NCBI GenBank assembly: GCA_030180075.1
Contig: JASNJN010000010.1
Location: 1 to 49,075, forward strand
From: Mikrocytos mackini
Lineage: Eukaryota; Endomyxa; Ascetosporea; Mikrocytida; Mikrocytiidae
DNA: 49,075 bases
Direction: 5' to 3'
The translations under genes and the position numbers were made by a program. The notes below the pieces were generated by a model, which saw only the letters and a list, made by a program, of their open reading frames with translations, was not told the DNA's origin and searched no databases. Every line of letters begins with the position of its first letter. Within the stretch, counting starts at the first letter, position 1. Shown here in pieces: positions 1-9,183 of this stretch.

Positions 1-230
1 AAACACTAACAAAACATAGCGTTTATCAAATAACAAACACTTGCACTGCGAAACGAGGGTAGAGACGAATTAAAGAGACTACAAAGGAAAGGAATCCTAA
101 CTCCCTGCAAAAACACCGAATGGGTATGCCCTCTGGTAGTCGTCAAAAAGAAAGACGGAGCCATCCGCCTATGCGGTGACTTCAGGGCCTTAAACAAAGC
201 GTTGCAGGATGATAAATATCACTCGACGTA
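1..230 (+). mobile_element. Ty3/gypsy-type reverse transcriptase fragment
   Basis: The plus strand encodes the start of a Ty3/gypsy reverse transcriptase palm, including the VVVKKKDGAIRLCGDFRALN block that begins the RT domain. It runs off the left edge of the window and stops shortly after this block, so only a fossil fragment is visible. The block closely resembles the RT of the element at about 2.27-4.83 kb (VVVKKYEGGIRICGDFRKLN), so both belong to one lineage, but the strands are opposite. It is broken. The age cannot be judged because no LTR is visible. Confidence 0.75.
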
Positions 231-446
231 ATTTTCAGGAATTAACTTTTTATTTTAGGGGTCTGTTTCAAAAATAAATATATATAAACTAATAACTTAT
301 TGTATAGAAACAGAAACATCTTTCTTTTATTGTTTGATCACGTTTTGGCCAAAAATTTTTTTTTTCATATTTCAAGATTTTAAATTTTCCATTCTTATTT
401 TAACTTCTTCACTCATTCATTTGTATTATTTGCTTAGTCTAAAGTA
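231..446. other. AT-rich spacer, nothing recognised
   Basis: AT-rich sequence between the RT fragment and the mariner-like MITE. I see no open frame, repeat array or RNA-like structure in it. Confidence 0.5.
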
Positions 447-1258
447 CAGTAAACTCCGAAAGTTTAGCCAATTTCTAGATTTAATCAGTACAATCTTAGT
501 CGATTTTTAAGGAGTTTGGCATAGTTTAATTTAAAATGTTTTAATGTTTAAATACTTCTGGGGCTCTGAAAATGATACAGGATCATGAAAATATTGAATT
601 TACCCCAAATCAATCGATAATACATTATTTTATAAAGTTCTTTAGATGAGTATCATTCTAATGTTAGTAAAATTACAAAATAATTTTGAAATGCCTGGAA
701 ATTATGTTTATCCCCATTATTTAATAGACCCCTATGGTTAAAACGTTTCCCATGATTGTATTTTTATTTAAAATTCACTGTTCGTGGTTTATAGATAAAT
801 AGGCATTATTAACCTCCTTTTCATGATATTTTTTGATGGATGATGCAACCAAATGGACCCCTTGGAGAAAGAAACAACAAATTGAAATTTGAGTTCCAAT
901 ATATAAAAAGAGAATTTAGCTGTCTTAGCCAGTCAAAGTTATTTTGGGACAAACCGACCAAACCTTCAGAGTTAACTATATACCTGGAATATTGAATCAA
1001 GATTTTTCGTTGGAATATTTTTGATAAAATAAATTTTATCCGAGCGTAAATATTACGAAAAAAATATTTTTCAAATTTTGACAAGTTGATTTCTATGCTA
1101 TTTGAACACTTACTTAATGGTTATTGGACCAAGTTCACATAATTTACGTAGAATTTTGTGATTATTGAGCCAATTTGAGAAAAATAATTTTTTAAATCAT
1201 CGAAAATGGGTGTTTTTTAAATCTTAGAAAATTCGTAAATTTTATCGAGGTTTGACTG
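447..1258. mobile_element. Candidate Tc1/mariner-like MITE (about 812 bp)
   Basis: The left end reads CAGTAAACTCCGA and the inverted right end reads CAGTCAAACCTCGA. Both ends abut a TA dinucleotide (445-446 and 1259-1260), the target duplication expected of Tc1/mariner/pogo elements, and CAGTCAAACCTCG resembles the ends of pogo-type elements. No transposase is encoded, and the one open frame inside (821-1084, minus strand) looks like chance. The terminal match is short and imperfect and TA is a weak duplication, so this rests on the combination of features. Confidence 0.4.
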
Positions 1259-1268
1259 TAATTCTTTT

Positions 1269-1711
1269 TTAACCCTTTAAGGACGTCGATTATCTAGACG
1301 TTTAACAAGTTAAAAAAACATAGTATGTGCCTCAATCATATTGTTTGTATAAATAATGTAAAATTTAGCATAATTATTTTTTGTCATATGCATAGTTTTA
1401 TGTTTTGAATTTTTAAATTTTAACAAAATGAATAATTTATCCAAACTTTTGGAAAGTGATTCAGAAGAATTACACAGCGTATTTTGTAGGAAATAACTTT
1501 TTTAAATATATAACAAATAAACATTTATATGACCTTAATGTGTAGATCTCGATCTCATAAACAACGCCCTGGGTTCAGTTTTTAATTTAATTTGGTCGCG
1601 GTGCTTAAAATTTCCGAAAAATTAGGCCTCCGGCTATAGAAANAGACTGAAAATGCCAATTGATGATTATTTTTCAAATTTTTTAAAAAACAAACAAATC
1701 GTTAGGGTTAA
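1269..1711 (+). mobile_element. Candidate piggyBac-like MITE with transposase 5' remnant
   Basis: The left edge is TTAACCCTTTAAGGACG and the inverted right edge is TTAACCCTAACG. Both begin with the TTAA that piggyBac elements duplicate, followed by the CCCT typical of their tips. At 1428-1496 a 22-codon frame starts with ATG directly after an AAATTTTAAATTTT-type motif and reads MNNLSKLLESDSEEL, an acidic start like that of many piggyBac transposases. Nothing more of a transposase is visible. One undetermined base lies at 1643. Only about eight bases of the two ends agree, so the call is tentative. Confidence 0.4.
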
Positions 1712-1737
1712 AAGCGGCTGAAACCCGATATAAATCA

Positions 1738-2258
1738 TTTTCGACCATAGATGGGCATTTTTAGCCAGTCATTCGCTAAATAGTTTTCGAGGTTAAAAAG
1801 TTTTTTGGCAAAATGGAGGATCTACTAATTTTAATTTTTTGGCAAATCGGCGATTTCGTCAAAAAATAAAATTTGCGAAAAACTATTTTTGCCAGTCAAT
1901 TGATCTTTGAATGAAAAATCGTGTTTTTAGAAGTGATAACTTCAAAGAGTAAAAACACCATTTTTGTTTAACAACACCTTTAACAAGATCTGGTTAGTGC
2001 ATTAGTACCTATTTCCTAAACGTTTTACATAAATTAAGTTTTGAAAACGTTTGCTAAAAAACAGGATTGACTAATTTTAGGGTAAAAAAACTCCTAAAAA
2101 GACTAGAAACAGGGGGTCATTTTTAGGATTTTTTTGGACCCCATTATCAATTTCGGTTTTTGGCAAATGATTAAAAAGACTAAAAAATTTGTTAAAAAGT
2201 GGATTACATTGACTAATTAGTCAATATTGACTGGTAAATGCCCATCTATGTTTTCGAC
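1738..2258. mobile_element. hAT-type MITE (505 bp) with perfect 8-bp target duplication
   Basis: The element occupies 1746-2250. Its left end, CATAGATGGGCATTTTTAGC, is the inverse of its right end at 2228-2250 (GACTGGTAAATGCCCATCTATG) apart from a small gap. It is flanked on both sides by TTTTCGAC (1738-1745 and 2251-2258), a perfect 8-bp target duplication, which is the hAT hallmark. There is no coding capacity, so it is non-autonomous. A hAT transposase fragment near 24 kb shows the superfamily occurs in this genome, though its ends (CAGGG) differ. Confidence 0.8.
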
Positions 2259-2267
2259 CCATATAAA

Positions 2268-4825
2268 CTTATTCTAAGAAAAAGTTATTTCATATGAAAT
2301 ATGGAAAATGTACTGGATCGGTCTTATTTCGCCAGACGGTTGCTCTTGTTCCAATACGGCACCCATTCTGATCTCAGATGCATCCGTTACTAGTTTTACT
2401 TTCATACGGGAATCTGTGTCGAAGGGTGCCAGAACATTTCTCACCGCTATCTCCTTCTTTATATTGTTCAGCGCCAAGTCCTCTCTCTTCTCCCATTTCC
2501 ATTTCGTTTCTATCTGGAAGAGCTCATAGAGAGGCGCTGCTTTTTGTGCTAGGCCACGGATAAACTTCGCATAGTAGTTTATCACGCCTAAAGTCTGTCT
2601 CACCTGTTTCAATGTTTTTGGTGCCTTTAGACTTAATATCTGACTAGTTTTTTCTATCGTGGGCCTGATTCCCTCCTCGGATAGTTCATATCCAAGCCAT
2701 CTCAGCCTTTTCGCTGCCTCGACCGATTTGTCTTCGTTTATCTTTATTCCGAACGCCGTTAGTTTTCCCTTGACTGCTTGTACTCGGTCATCTAACTCTT
2801 TACGGCCTCCCCTGCGATCAAAATGTCATCCAGATAGCACATGACGCCATTCTGTTCACCTATAATACGTGTTATTATTCGTTGAAAAGCACTAGGTGCT
2901 GATTTTATGCCAAATGGCATTCGGGTGTATCTATATACCCCACCTGGTGCCACAATCGCTGTTAGAAAAGAGGATTTCTCCTCAAGCAGAATTTGGTGAT
3001 ATGCGTTTTTAAGGTCTATCTTCGCAAAGCCCGTGTTTCTACTTCCCAACGTAGCAAACAAATCATCGATATTCGTAGTGGATACTTGTCGTTTAATATT
3101 GACTGATTCAATTTACGAAAGTCTCCACAAATCCGAATACCACCTTCATATTTCTTCACAACTACGATCGGACTACACCACTCCGATCGTTGGGTAGGTA
3201 CCAAAACGTCCTCCTTGCACAACCGGTCAATTTCATTTTGTACCGCTCCTCTAAGTGCAAAAGGGACAGGACGTTCTCGTCCTACCCATGGTGTTGCATT
3301 GTCCTTTAATTCGATTTTAAACCTGATCCATGACGAATAAGAATTGACGCTGAATTCGTTGTACTTATTTGCGTCACCCATCCATTTTAAAATCCCTAAC
3401 CCGACGCAATCTTGATTCGCTAAGATATTGCGTCCTCTAGCCACAACTACAAACTTTACCTTCGTCATAATGTTTCCGAATCTAACGGTCTTATCAATCT
3501 CTCCGATTATAGGGACCTGACTCCCTCCAAAGGTATTCAATATGATTGTAGACGGCCTTAGTTTTCCTCTTATTTCTCCCGAGTCCCATGTCCGTGCACT
3601 TAGGCAGGATATGTTGGCTCCTGTATCCGCCAAACAGTTCACTTTAATTCCATCTATAACTATCTCTCTAAATTCTCGATGCTTATCCACCGTTTGTATT
3701 TCATAAATGGATCTTCGATCATAATCTTCGTCGTCTGAGTAGTAATGTTCGTTGCCTTTATCTCGGTATGATCTTCGGGGTCCCTCTGTTCTATATGGAC
3801 GTCGCTCTTCTTGGCTGTAAAAATAGTTCTCTTCCTCCATACTCGCTTCCAGTTGTAATGCCCGTTCTACGGTCGATGCAAATGAACTGGGAATATCCGC
3901 CATTAGCGCTTTTCTTATTTTCCTGATTAGAAGGCCTGCCGCAAATACGTCTCGCAGTAATTCATCTTCTAAATTGTCCAGGTTGCAGCCAACTGCTAGG
4001 TTCTTTAGGGTAAGACTAAAATCTCTCATACTCTCATCCTCCCCTTGCTTCCGTGCAAAGAGGAGGGCTCTGCTAACCGTTAACCCTTTTAAAGGGTTCA
4101 ATGCTGCTCCCGTTGCCAGATTTACTTCTGGTATTGTGTCCTTCCTCCCCGTGCACACATTCAGAATTTTTCTGCCTTCTATGCCTAACAACCTTCGTAG
4201 TAATGCTACCTGCTTCGAAACAGGTTGCTTGTCCCAATCTGTAAGTTCTAAGTATTCACTGAACTCTTTAGTCCATACCGAATATGTCTTCTTCGGTTTG
4301 GCCTCGGCTTCCCAAAAGGGTTCAGGGAAAGGAATTCCGCCTATTTCGGAGATCCCTCGCTCAACGGCTCCCGTTGTTGCTTCTTGTGGTGCCGCTATGA
4401 TCGGTCTTTCCTCTATCCTCCGAGTTGGTTCTTCTATGCCATACTTCGGAGCCTTTGATACGAATGAGTCCTCAAATGGGCTTGATCCCTGGATGATCTC
4501 TCTAGGTATCCGCACCTTAATTCTCCTGATATCATCCTTAATCAGGGCTTTTATCAATATCCCTTGTATTTGCTCTAAATCTGCCACTCTTGGCACTCTG
4601 GCTTTTCTCTTCTCACATTCCTTCATTAGCTGTTCCTTGGAGCCTCCCAACAGCTTTTTCTGTTACTCCATCACTCTTTCAGCTAGTCTAGTTGCCAGAT
4701 TGTCCTTGAGTCCGGACTCGACCTCCTGGGTCGTTAATCGCAACGCCCTTCCTATATCGGCCTTGGTTGCGCCCGTTAATGCCCTTTTTGCAAGTTTCGT
4801 TATTTCCAAAGATGTCGCCATGTAA
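2268..4825 (-). mobile_element. Ty3/gypsy-type element, gag-protease-RT-RNase H part
   Basis: A minus-strand fossil retroelement. Parts in order from its 5' side: a gag-like region (about 3.75-4.82 kb), an aspartic protease with the DTGANIS active-site triad (about 3.5-3.7 kb), a reverse transcriptase with the GGIRICGDFRKLN and CYLDDILI motifs (about 2.75-3.25 kb), and a partial RNase H with TDASEI (about 2.3-2.6 kb). No integrase and no LTR pair are visible, so it is a truncated copy, broken in a few places. It is a different lineage from the element at 15.6-19.8 kb. Confidence 0.85.
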
Positions 4826-5195
4826 TAAATGAAGTCCTAATATTTTCTAAGAATTTAAATATTTATTATCACTCAGTTCAGGATGAGTGATAATGGCCCC
4901 ATAACGTCTATACGGCCTTTATAGGGTCCTAATAGGTGGTTATACCACTACACTCCTTGTTTTCAAACTGTGTGAGGAACTCTCTCAAGTTTTCCTCGGT
5001 TGTCTCTTTGTCTTGTCCAAACTGAGTATCAAGGTGTTCTTCTCTTTGTCAGGGAACTCTCCACTCATTCCTAACACATTAATAAAGTTTGTGTGTTGAG
5101 GGTTTTTGGTGTCCATGTAGAGACCGATGACAAGAGGCCCGAGTTTGTTTTCTCTATTATCCTTGAATACTTTTGCCATGCTTTCTTAGTTCTTG
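4826..5195 (-). other. Leader-like stretch with small ORF and strong hairpin
   Basis: This stretch lies upstream of the gag-like part of the preceding element and ends where the next element begins. It contains an 11-bp perfect stem at 4865-4875/4884-4894 (ATTATCACTCA paired with TGAGTGATAAT) around an 8-base loop, and a 64-codon minus-strand frame (4985-5179, beginning MAKVFKDNRENK) that I do not recognise. It may be the leader of the retroelement or unrelated sequence. Confidence 0.4.
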
Positions 5196-5204
5196 TATAG
5201 ACAT

Positions 5205-5384
5205 TATCAAAATTTAGCATACACTTTTTCATAATTAGCATACACTTTATCAAAATACAGCATACACTTTTTCAAAATTAGCATACACCTTTTCAAAATG
5301 ATGCATACACTTTTTCATAACTTTGCATACACTTTTTCAAAATTTAGCATACACTTTTCAAAACTTTGCATACATGGAAATCGA
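5205..5384. repeat. Tandem array, 21-22-bp unit, eight copies
   Basis: Eight copies of GCATACAC separated by TTTTTCAAAATTA-like spacers, with a period of 21-22 bp. This is the outer part of the left arm of the 5196-9006 element. The matching array in the right arm (about 8916-8995) has four copies. Confidence 0.85.
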
Positions 5385-5674
5385 TAATTTTTGTTTGAAA
5401 ATTATTTTGGTTAAGAATTGTTGTTTTATTTTTTCAACCCCCCAAAAATTTATTCCATTTCAAAAGTAGTTGAAAATAAAAAATCGGCCTAGAATCTTCG
5501 GATTATATTTCTATATATTTGTTCTTACCAACTTTTTTGTCATTTTACTATTGCTGGAATTCATACCAACAAATGCCGGAGAAGCAAAATATCTAAATTC
5601 GGAGATATATCGAGTTTTTATTCAGAAGAAACATCTTATAAATGATTACTAAATATGATCATAAACTAATTTTC

Positions 5675-6297
5675 AAAATATATAATATGTGAGTAACACT
5701 TTAATTATTTAAAAATCCAAAACACGGATTCTACCTTTTTACATGATTTATAATAGTACATATAGAAATCCAGGTATCATTATCTTCACAGGGTCAAAAT
5801 AACCCCAGCGCGGAGGTGAAATATCCTAGATTGTAGCAACTAAAGTGACCAGGACTCGACAATCTTATTAGTAGGGTAACATAAAGCCAGATATTTTGGA
5901 CAAAGTCAAGTTTTTTGAAAAATAAAACAATGAATTTCATAAGAACATTTATTCAAAAATATCCATTTTTTTAAAATTCATGATAACATTATAATTATTT
6001 AATATAACCAATGTGACCATTTCTCGCCGTTATCTCTGCTCGTACAATTAAAAATTTAAATAACCCTTTTGTTATTACATCGTTTTAATAATCCTTTTAT
6101 AAGGGCTCTATACGAGACTTTGTCATTTGAACGGGATTGGTCTTTTGGCTTCATGCCTTAAATACTTCCCAAGTCTATAAAATTGGTTTTCGTTAACCAT
6201 TTATTATAAAGTTCTTATAGAACATTACCCGATTTAGTCAGGTTTGTCTTTTATTTTTGAAACTCTACTTGAACCCCTCCTTGTTTCGGTTTACTAT
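5675..6297. other. Interior of the 3.8-kb element, left of the nested repeat
   Basis: AT-rich with a slightly GC-richer patch near 5790-5830. I recognise no gene, RNA or terminal repeat here. Confidence 0.4.
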
Positions 6298-7077
6298 GAT
6301 TCTTCCCCAAATTTTGTACTTTTTCCCCAAGTTTACGATTTTCCCCCAAGTTTTTGGTGTTTCCACAAATTTATGCTTTTTTCCACAAATTAGTATCTAA
6401 AACAAATAAGTTTGCGGGTTATTAGAATGTTTAAAACATACTTTTAATAATTTTTAGCAAAATAAACCTCTTTTCGGACTTTTCAAAAACATCGCCAAAA
6501 AAGTCTGATTCTTCCCCAAATTTAATACTTTTCCCCCGAGTTTTTTGGGATGCCTCAAAATTCGACGGGAAACCCATTTTTTTAACTCAAAATTTATATA
6601 CTCGGTTAAAATTCGTGTAATTAATCTAAAATTTAATATTTTTTAAAATCATAAGCTGAGAATTCTTGAAAATAATAATTTTTAAAAGCCATATGCTACA
6701 ATACCACTTAAAAAATACGAGTTTAAAACCTAATTTGCATAAATTTTAGATTAATTACACGAGTTTTAACCGAGTATATAAATTTTGAGTTAAAAAAATG
6801 GGTTTCCCGTCGAATTTTGAGGCATCCCAAAAAACTCGGGGGAAAAGTATTAAATTTGGGGAAGAATCAGACTTTTTTGGCGATGTTTTTGAAAAGTCCG
6901 AAAAGAGGTTTATTTTGCTAAAAATTATTAAAAGTATGTTTTAAACATTCTAATAACCCGCAAACTTATTTGTTTTAGATACTAATTTGTGGAAAAAAGC
7001 ATAAATTTGTGGAAACACCAAAAACTTGGGGGAAAATCGTAAACTTGGGGAAAAAGTACAAAATTTGGGGAAGAATC
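6298..7077. mobile_element. Near-perfect 338-bp inverted repeat with 104-bp spacer
   Basis: Arms 6298-6635 and 6740-7077 are almost identical inverted copies. Each arm begins with five boxes of the form TTCCCCAAATTT or TTCCACAAATT spaced 19-20 bp apart, and has two more near its middle. The copy is nested in the 5196-9006 element, so it inserted later, and the near identity of its arms suggests it is young or kept alike by conversion. No coding capacity. The box type is shared with the elements at 22985-23948 and about 40555-40975. Confidence 0.85.
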
Positions 7078-7530
7078 AAAATGAGCCCCTTGTTTCAATA
7101 ATAAGGGTGCCTTTACTGGTTTTTGAACCATGGCCTTTTAAGGTTAAGTAAAGAAATGGAATATCCCATTGTACCTTTTGCAACTTTATGCCCCTTTGTA
7201 GGTTGTGGGGCTTTGTTGCTACTCGTGTACGGGACATACCATTTTTGGAAAGTTAACTTTCCAATTCCAGGGATTTCCTAGAAAACGCTTAATGCTGTTC
7301 TATTAATTAGAACTTCGTATGCATACGTTTAACTATTATTTTAAGGCATGTTTTGCCATTTTCAAAGCATCGGCTACTTGTAGTAGCCTTGTAGCTTTTT
7401 AAAGACTGAATCCTTGTTTCAAAAATAAACAGTGTTTGAGAAATAGACTCACTTATAATGAGGATTACCTATTCAAAGTTTTGATAACATTATAGGATTT
7501 TTTAAAATTTAATCACTGACAGTGAATTAT
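7078..7530. other. Interior of the 3.8-kb element, right of the nested repeat
   Basis: No gene is recognised. A small perfect hairpin, GGCTAC TTGTA GTAGCC, lies near 7371-7387. Confidence 0.4.
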
Positions 7531-7780
7531 GGCTGGAGGCATTTGGATACATCCCACTCTGCCCTGTCGTATTAAGGTCATAGACCTTCGCGTTTTAGCG
7601 TTTACGGGCAGGTAGTTGTTATGCCCCCTGGATTCGTGGAGCCGTTGGGCCCCTGTTTTCCAGGCTACTACGGTTCGACCGAGTTCGAACCTGCTTCAGC
7701 CGGTTTAGGCCTTTCGCCCAGCATTGACCCTAGCCCCTTTACGGTGGGGCTGTCCGGTGTGCTGGTATTCGTACCTCTCG
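7531..7780. ncRNA. Hairpin-rich GC island, candidate structured RNA
   Basis: In a very AT-rich setting this stretch is GC-rich and packed with perfect short stems. CTGCCC 7559-7564 pairs with GGGCAG 7606-7611 and encloses AAGGTC/GACCTT (7574-7579/7583-7588) and CGC/GCG (7589-7600), giving a three-way junction. Then come CCTG/CAGG (7652-7655/7661-7664), GGTTCGA/TCGAACC (7672-7678/7685-7691) and AGCCCC/GGGGCT (7732-7737/7746-7751). Long open frames are absent. I cannot assign a family: there is no tRNA cloverleaf, and an 11-base match to a conserved LSU rRNA stretch on the minus strand is too short to count. Strand unknown. Confidence 0.4.
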
Positions 7781-8616
7781 GTTTGTTTTGAAATTTTTGA
7801 AAAATATCCATTCCACAATTATAATACATATAACGGTATAAATTTTCCCTATGACCTTAATATAACAAATAAAACGCAGACCCCAGACACGTAATAAAAA
7901 TAAAGCCAATTTTTCGTTTTTAAGGTCAATTTTCAAACGCCCTGCTTATTAGTCTTCCAATCAGTATTTAACCCAATCCATGCTTGTTATGTTAACATAT
8001 AGACAACAAAACAGGATGAATGTTCACATCAATTCGACCGATCATTGTCTTTCTACCTCAGAAATGAGAAATACAAATTAAAAGACGGATTCTAAAGAAA
8101 TCCTTGGTTCCATGCAAACTTAATCATTTAACAACCTTAGCGAAGGTGAATCATACACACTGGCTCTGACTGCAAAAAAATTATTTTATTGTGACCATCC
8201 AAATAGCTTATCGCATAACCTAATAATTTCTCCATTTACCGTACCATTTGGTAAAACATAGCATAGTCTCTTTTATACAACAACTATCAGGCGGAATCCA
8301 TGATCATATAATTAATACAATATACACCCAAACGTCAACAGAAGTAAAGTAAGAAACAGCCCGATGAGTNNNNTCATCATCATCCGAAAATATGAAAAGC
8401 CACAAATATGCCTGGAGAGGTTAATCAGGGCGTCCGACATCTTTAGGATATACTCAAATAAGTAAATCAATAACCTAATGTCGAGCTCCAGAGGGGGACT
8501 AAAGGAATTTTCATTGTAAAATCAGGAAAATCACGAGTTGGAAAAGATGGATAAATTGTCCAGCGATAATATAGTTTTAACTAAAAGTAAAAACAAATTT
8601 AACATAAATAGTATTG
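7781..8616. other. Interior of the 3.8-kb element, right part
   Basis: AT-rich sequence with an assembly gap of four undetermined bases at 8370-8373. No supported gene. Confidence 0.4.
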
Positions 8617-9183
8617 AAATTAGTTTATGATCATATTTAGTAATCATTTATAAGATGTTTCTTCTGAATAAAAACTCGATATATCTCCGAATTTAGATAT
8701 TTTGCTTCTCCGGCATTTGTTGGTATGAATTCCAGCAATAGTGAAATGACAAAAAGTTGGTAAGAACAAATATATAGAAATATAATCCGAAGATTCTAAG
8801 CCGATTTTTTATTTTCAACTACTTTTGAAATGAAATAAAATTTTTTGGGGGTTGAGAAAATAAAAACAATAATTTTCACACAAAAAATTTTCGAACAAAA
8901 TTACTGATTTCCATGTATGCAAAGTTTTGAAAAAGTGTATGCTAAATTTTGAAAAAGTGTATGCTAATTATGAAAAAGTGTATGCTAAATTTTGATAATG
9001 TCTATAATCGATCGACGGATTTAAGCCACCATTCAAATTTCACCTGGTTAATATCACATAAATTTGAAAAATTACCAAAAATGTGCTTTTAACCAGGGAT
9101 GACTGTATATATATCCACGTATCGGAATGGTATTTTGTAAAATTTAAAAAATTAAAAAACAAGAAAATATTTTGTTACAGACA

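Larger units (their letters stand above)
5196..9006. mobile_element. 3.8-kb element with long inverted ends made of 21-bp repeats
   Basis: The sequence at 5196-5674 recurs inverted at 8617-9006. Both outer edges read TATAGACATTATC and are followed by tandem copies of a 21-22-bp unit containing GCATACAC and TTTTTCAAAATT: eight copies on the left, four on the right, which accounts for the different arm lengths. Inside the arrays each arm continues with about 300 bp of matching unique sequence. The edges may be flanked by TA. No transposase was found. The interior holds a nested inverted repeat (6298-7077), a hairpin-rich island (about 7530-7770) and a 4-base gap (8370-8373). The architecture recalls Foldback-type DNA transposons; the family is not identified. 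Confidence 0.75.

Noticed and set aside
5470-5652. 60-codon frame in the left arm of the 3.8-kb element, reading like a membrane peptide
   Set aside because: It begins at TTG rather than ATG, and the inverted copy in the right arm is shifted out of frame by one base, so there is no sign of coding constraint.
7534-7546. 11-base match (CCAAATGCCTC on the minus strand) to a conserved LSU rRNA stretch
   Set aside because: The flanking bases do not follow LSU rRNA, so it is probably chance; a covariance search could decide.
7672-7691. T-loop-like GGTTCGA stem, possible tRNA
   Set aside because: No acceptor, D or anticodon stems at tRNA spacing. It fits the hairpin island better.
7739-7936. 65-codon minus-strand frame next to the hairpin island
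   Set aside because: Low-complexity AT-rich reading with no motif and no start-adjacent signal.
8362-8393. Hammerhead-ribozyme-like core (CCGATGAGT then CCGAAAA)
   Set aside because: The core differs from CUGAUGA, the middle is an undetermined gap, and no flanking helices close around it.
9172-9183. Upstream start for the 1235-aa orphan
   Set aside because: It is a TTG; the ATG at 9184 is the first ordinary start.
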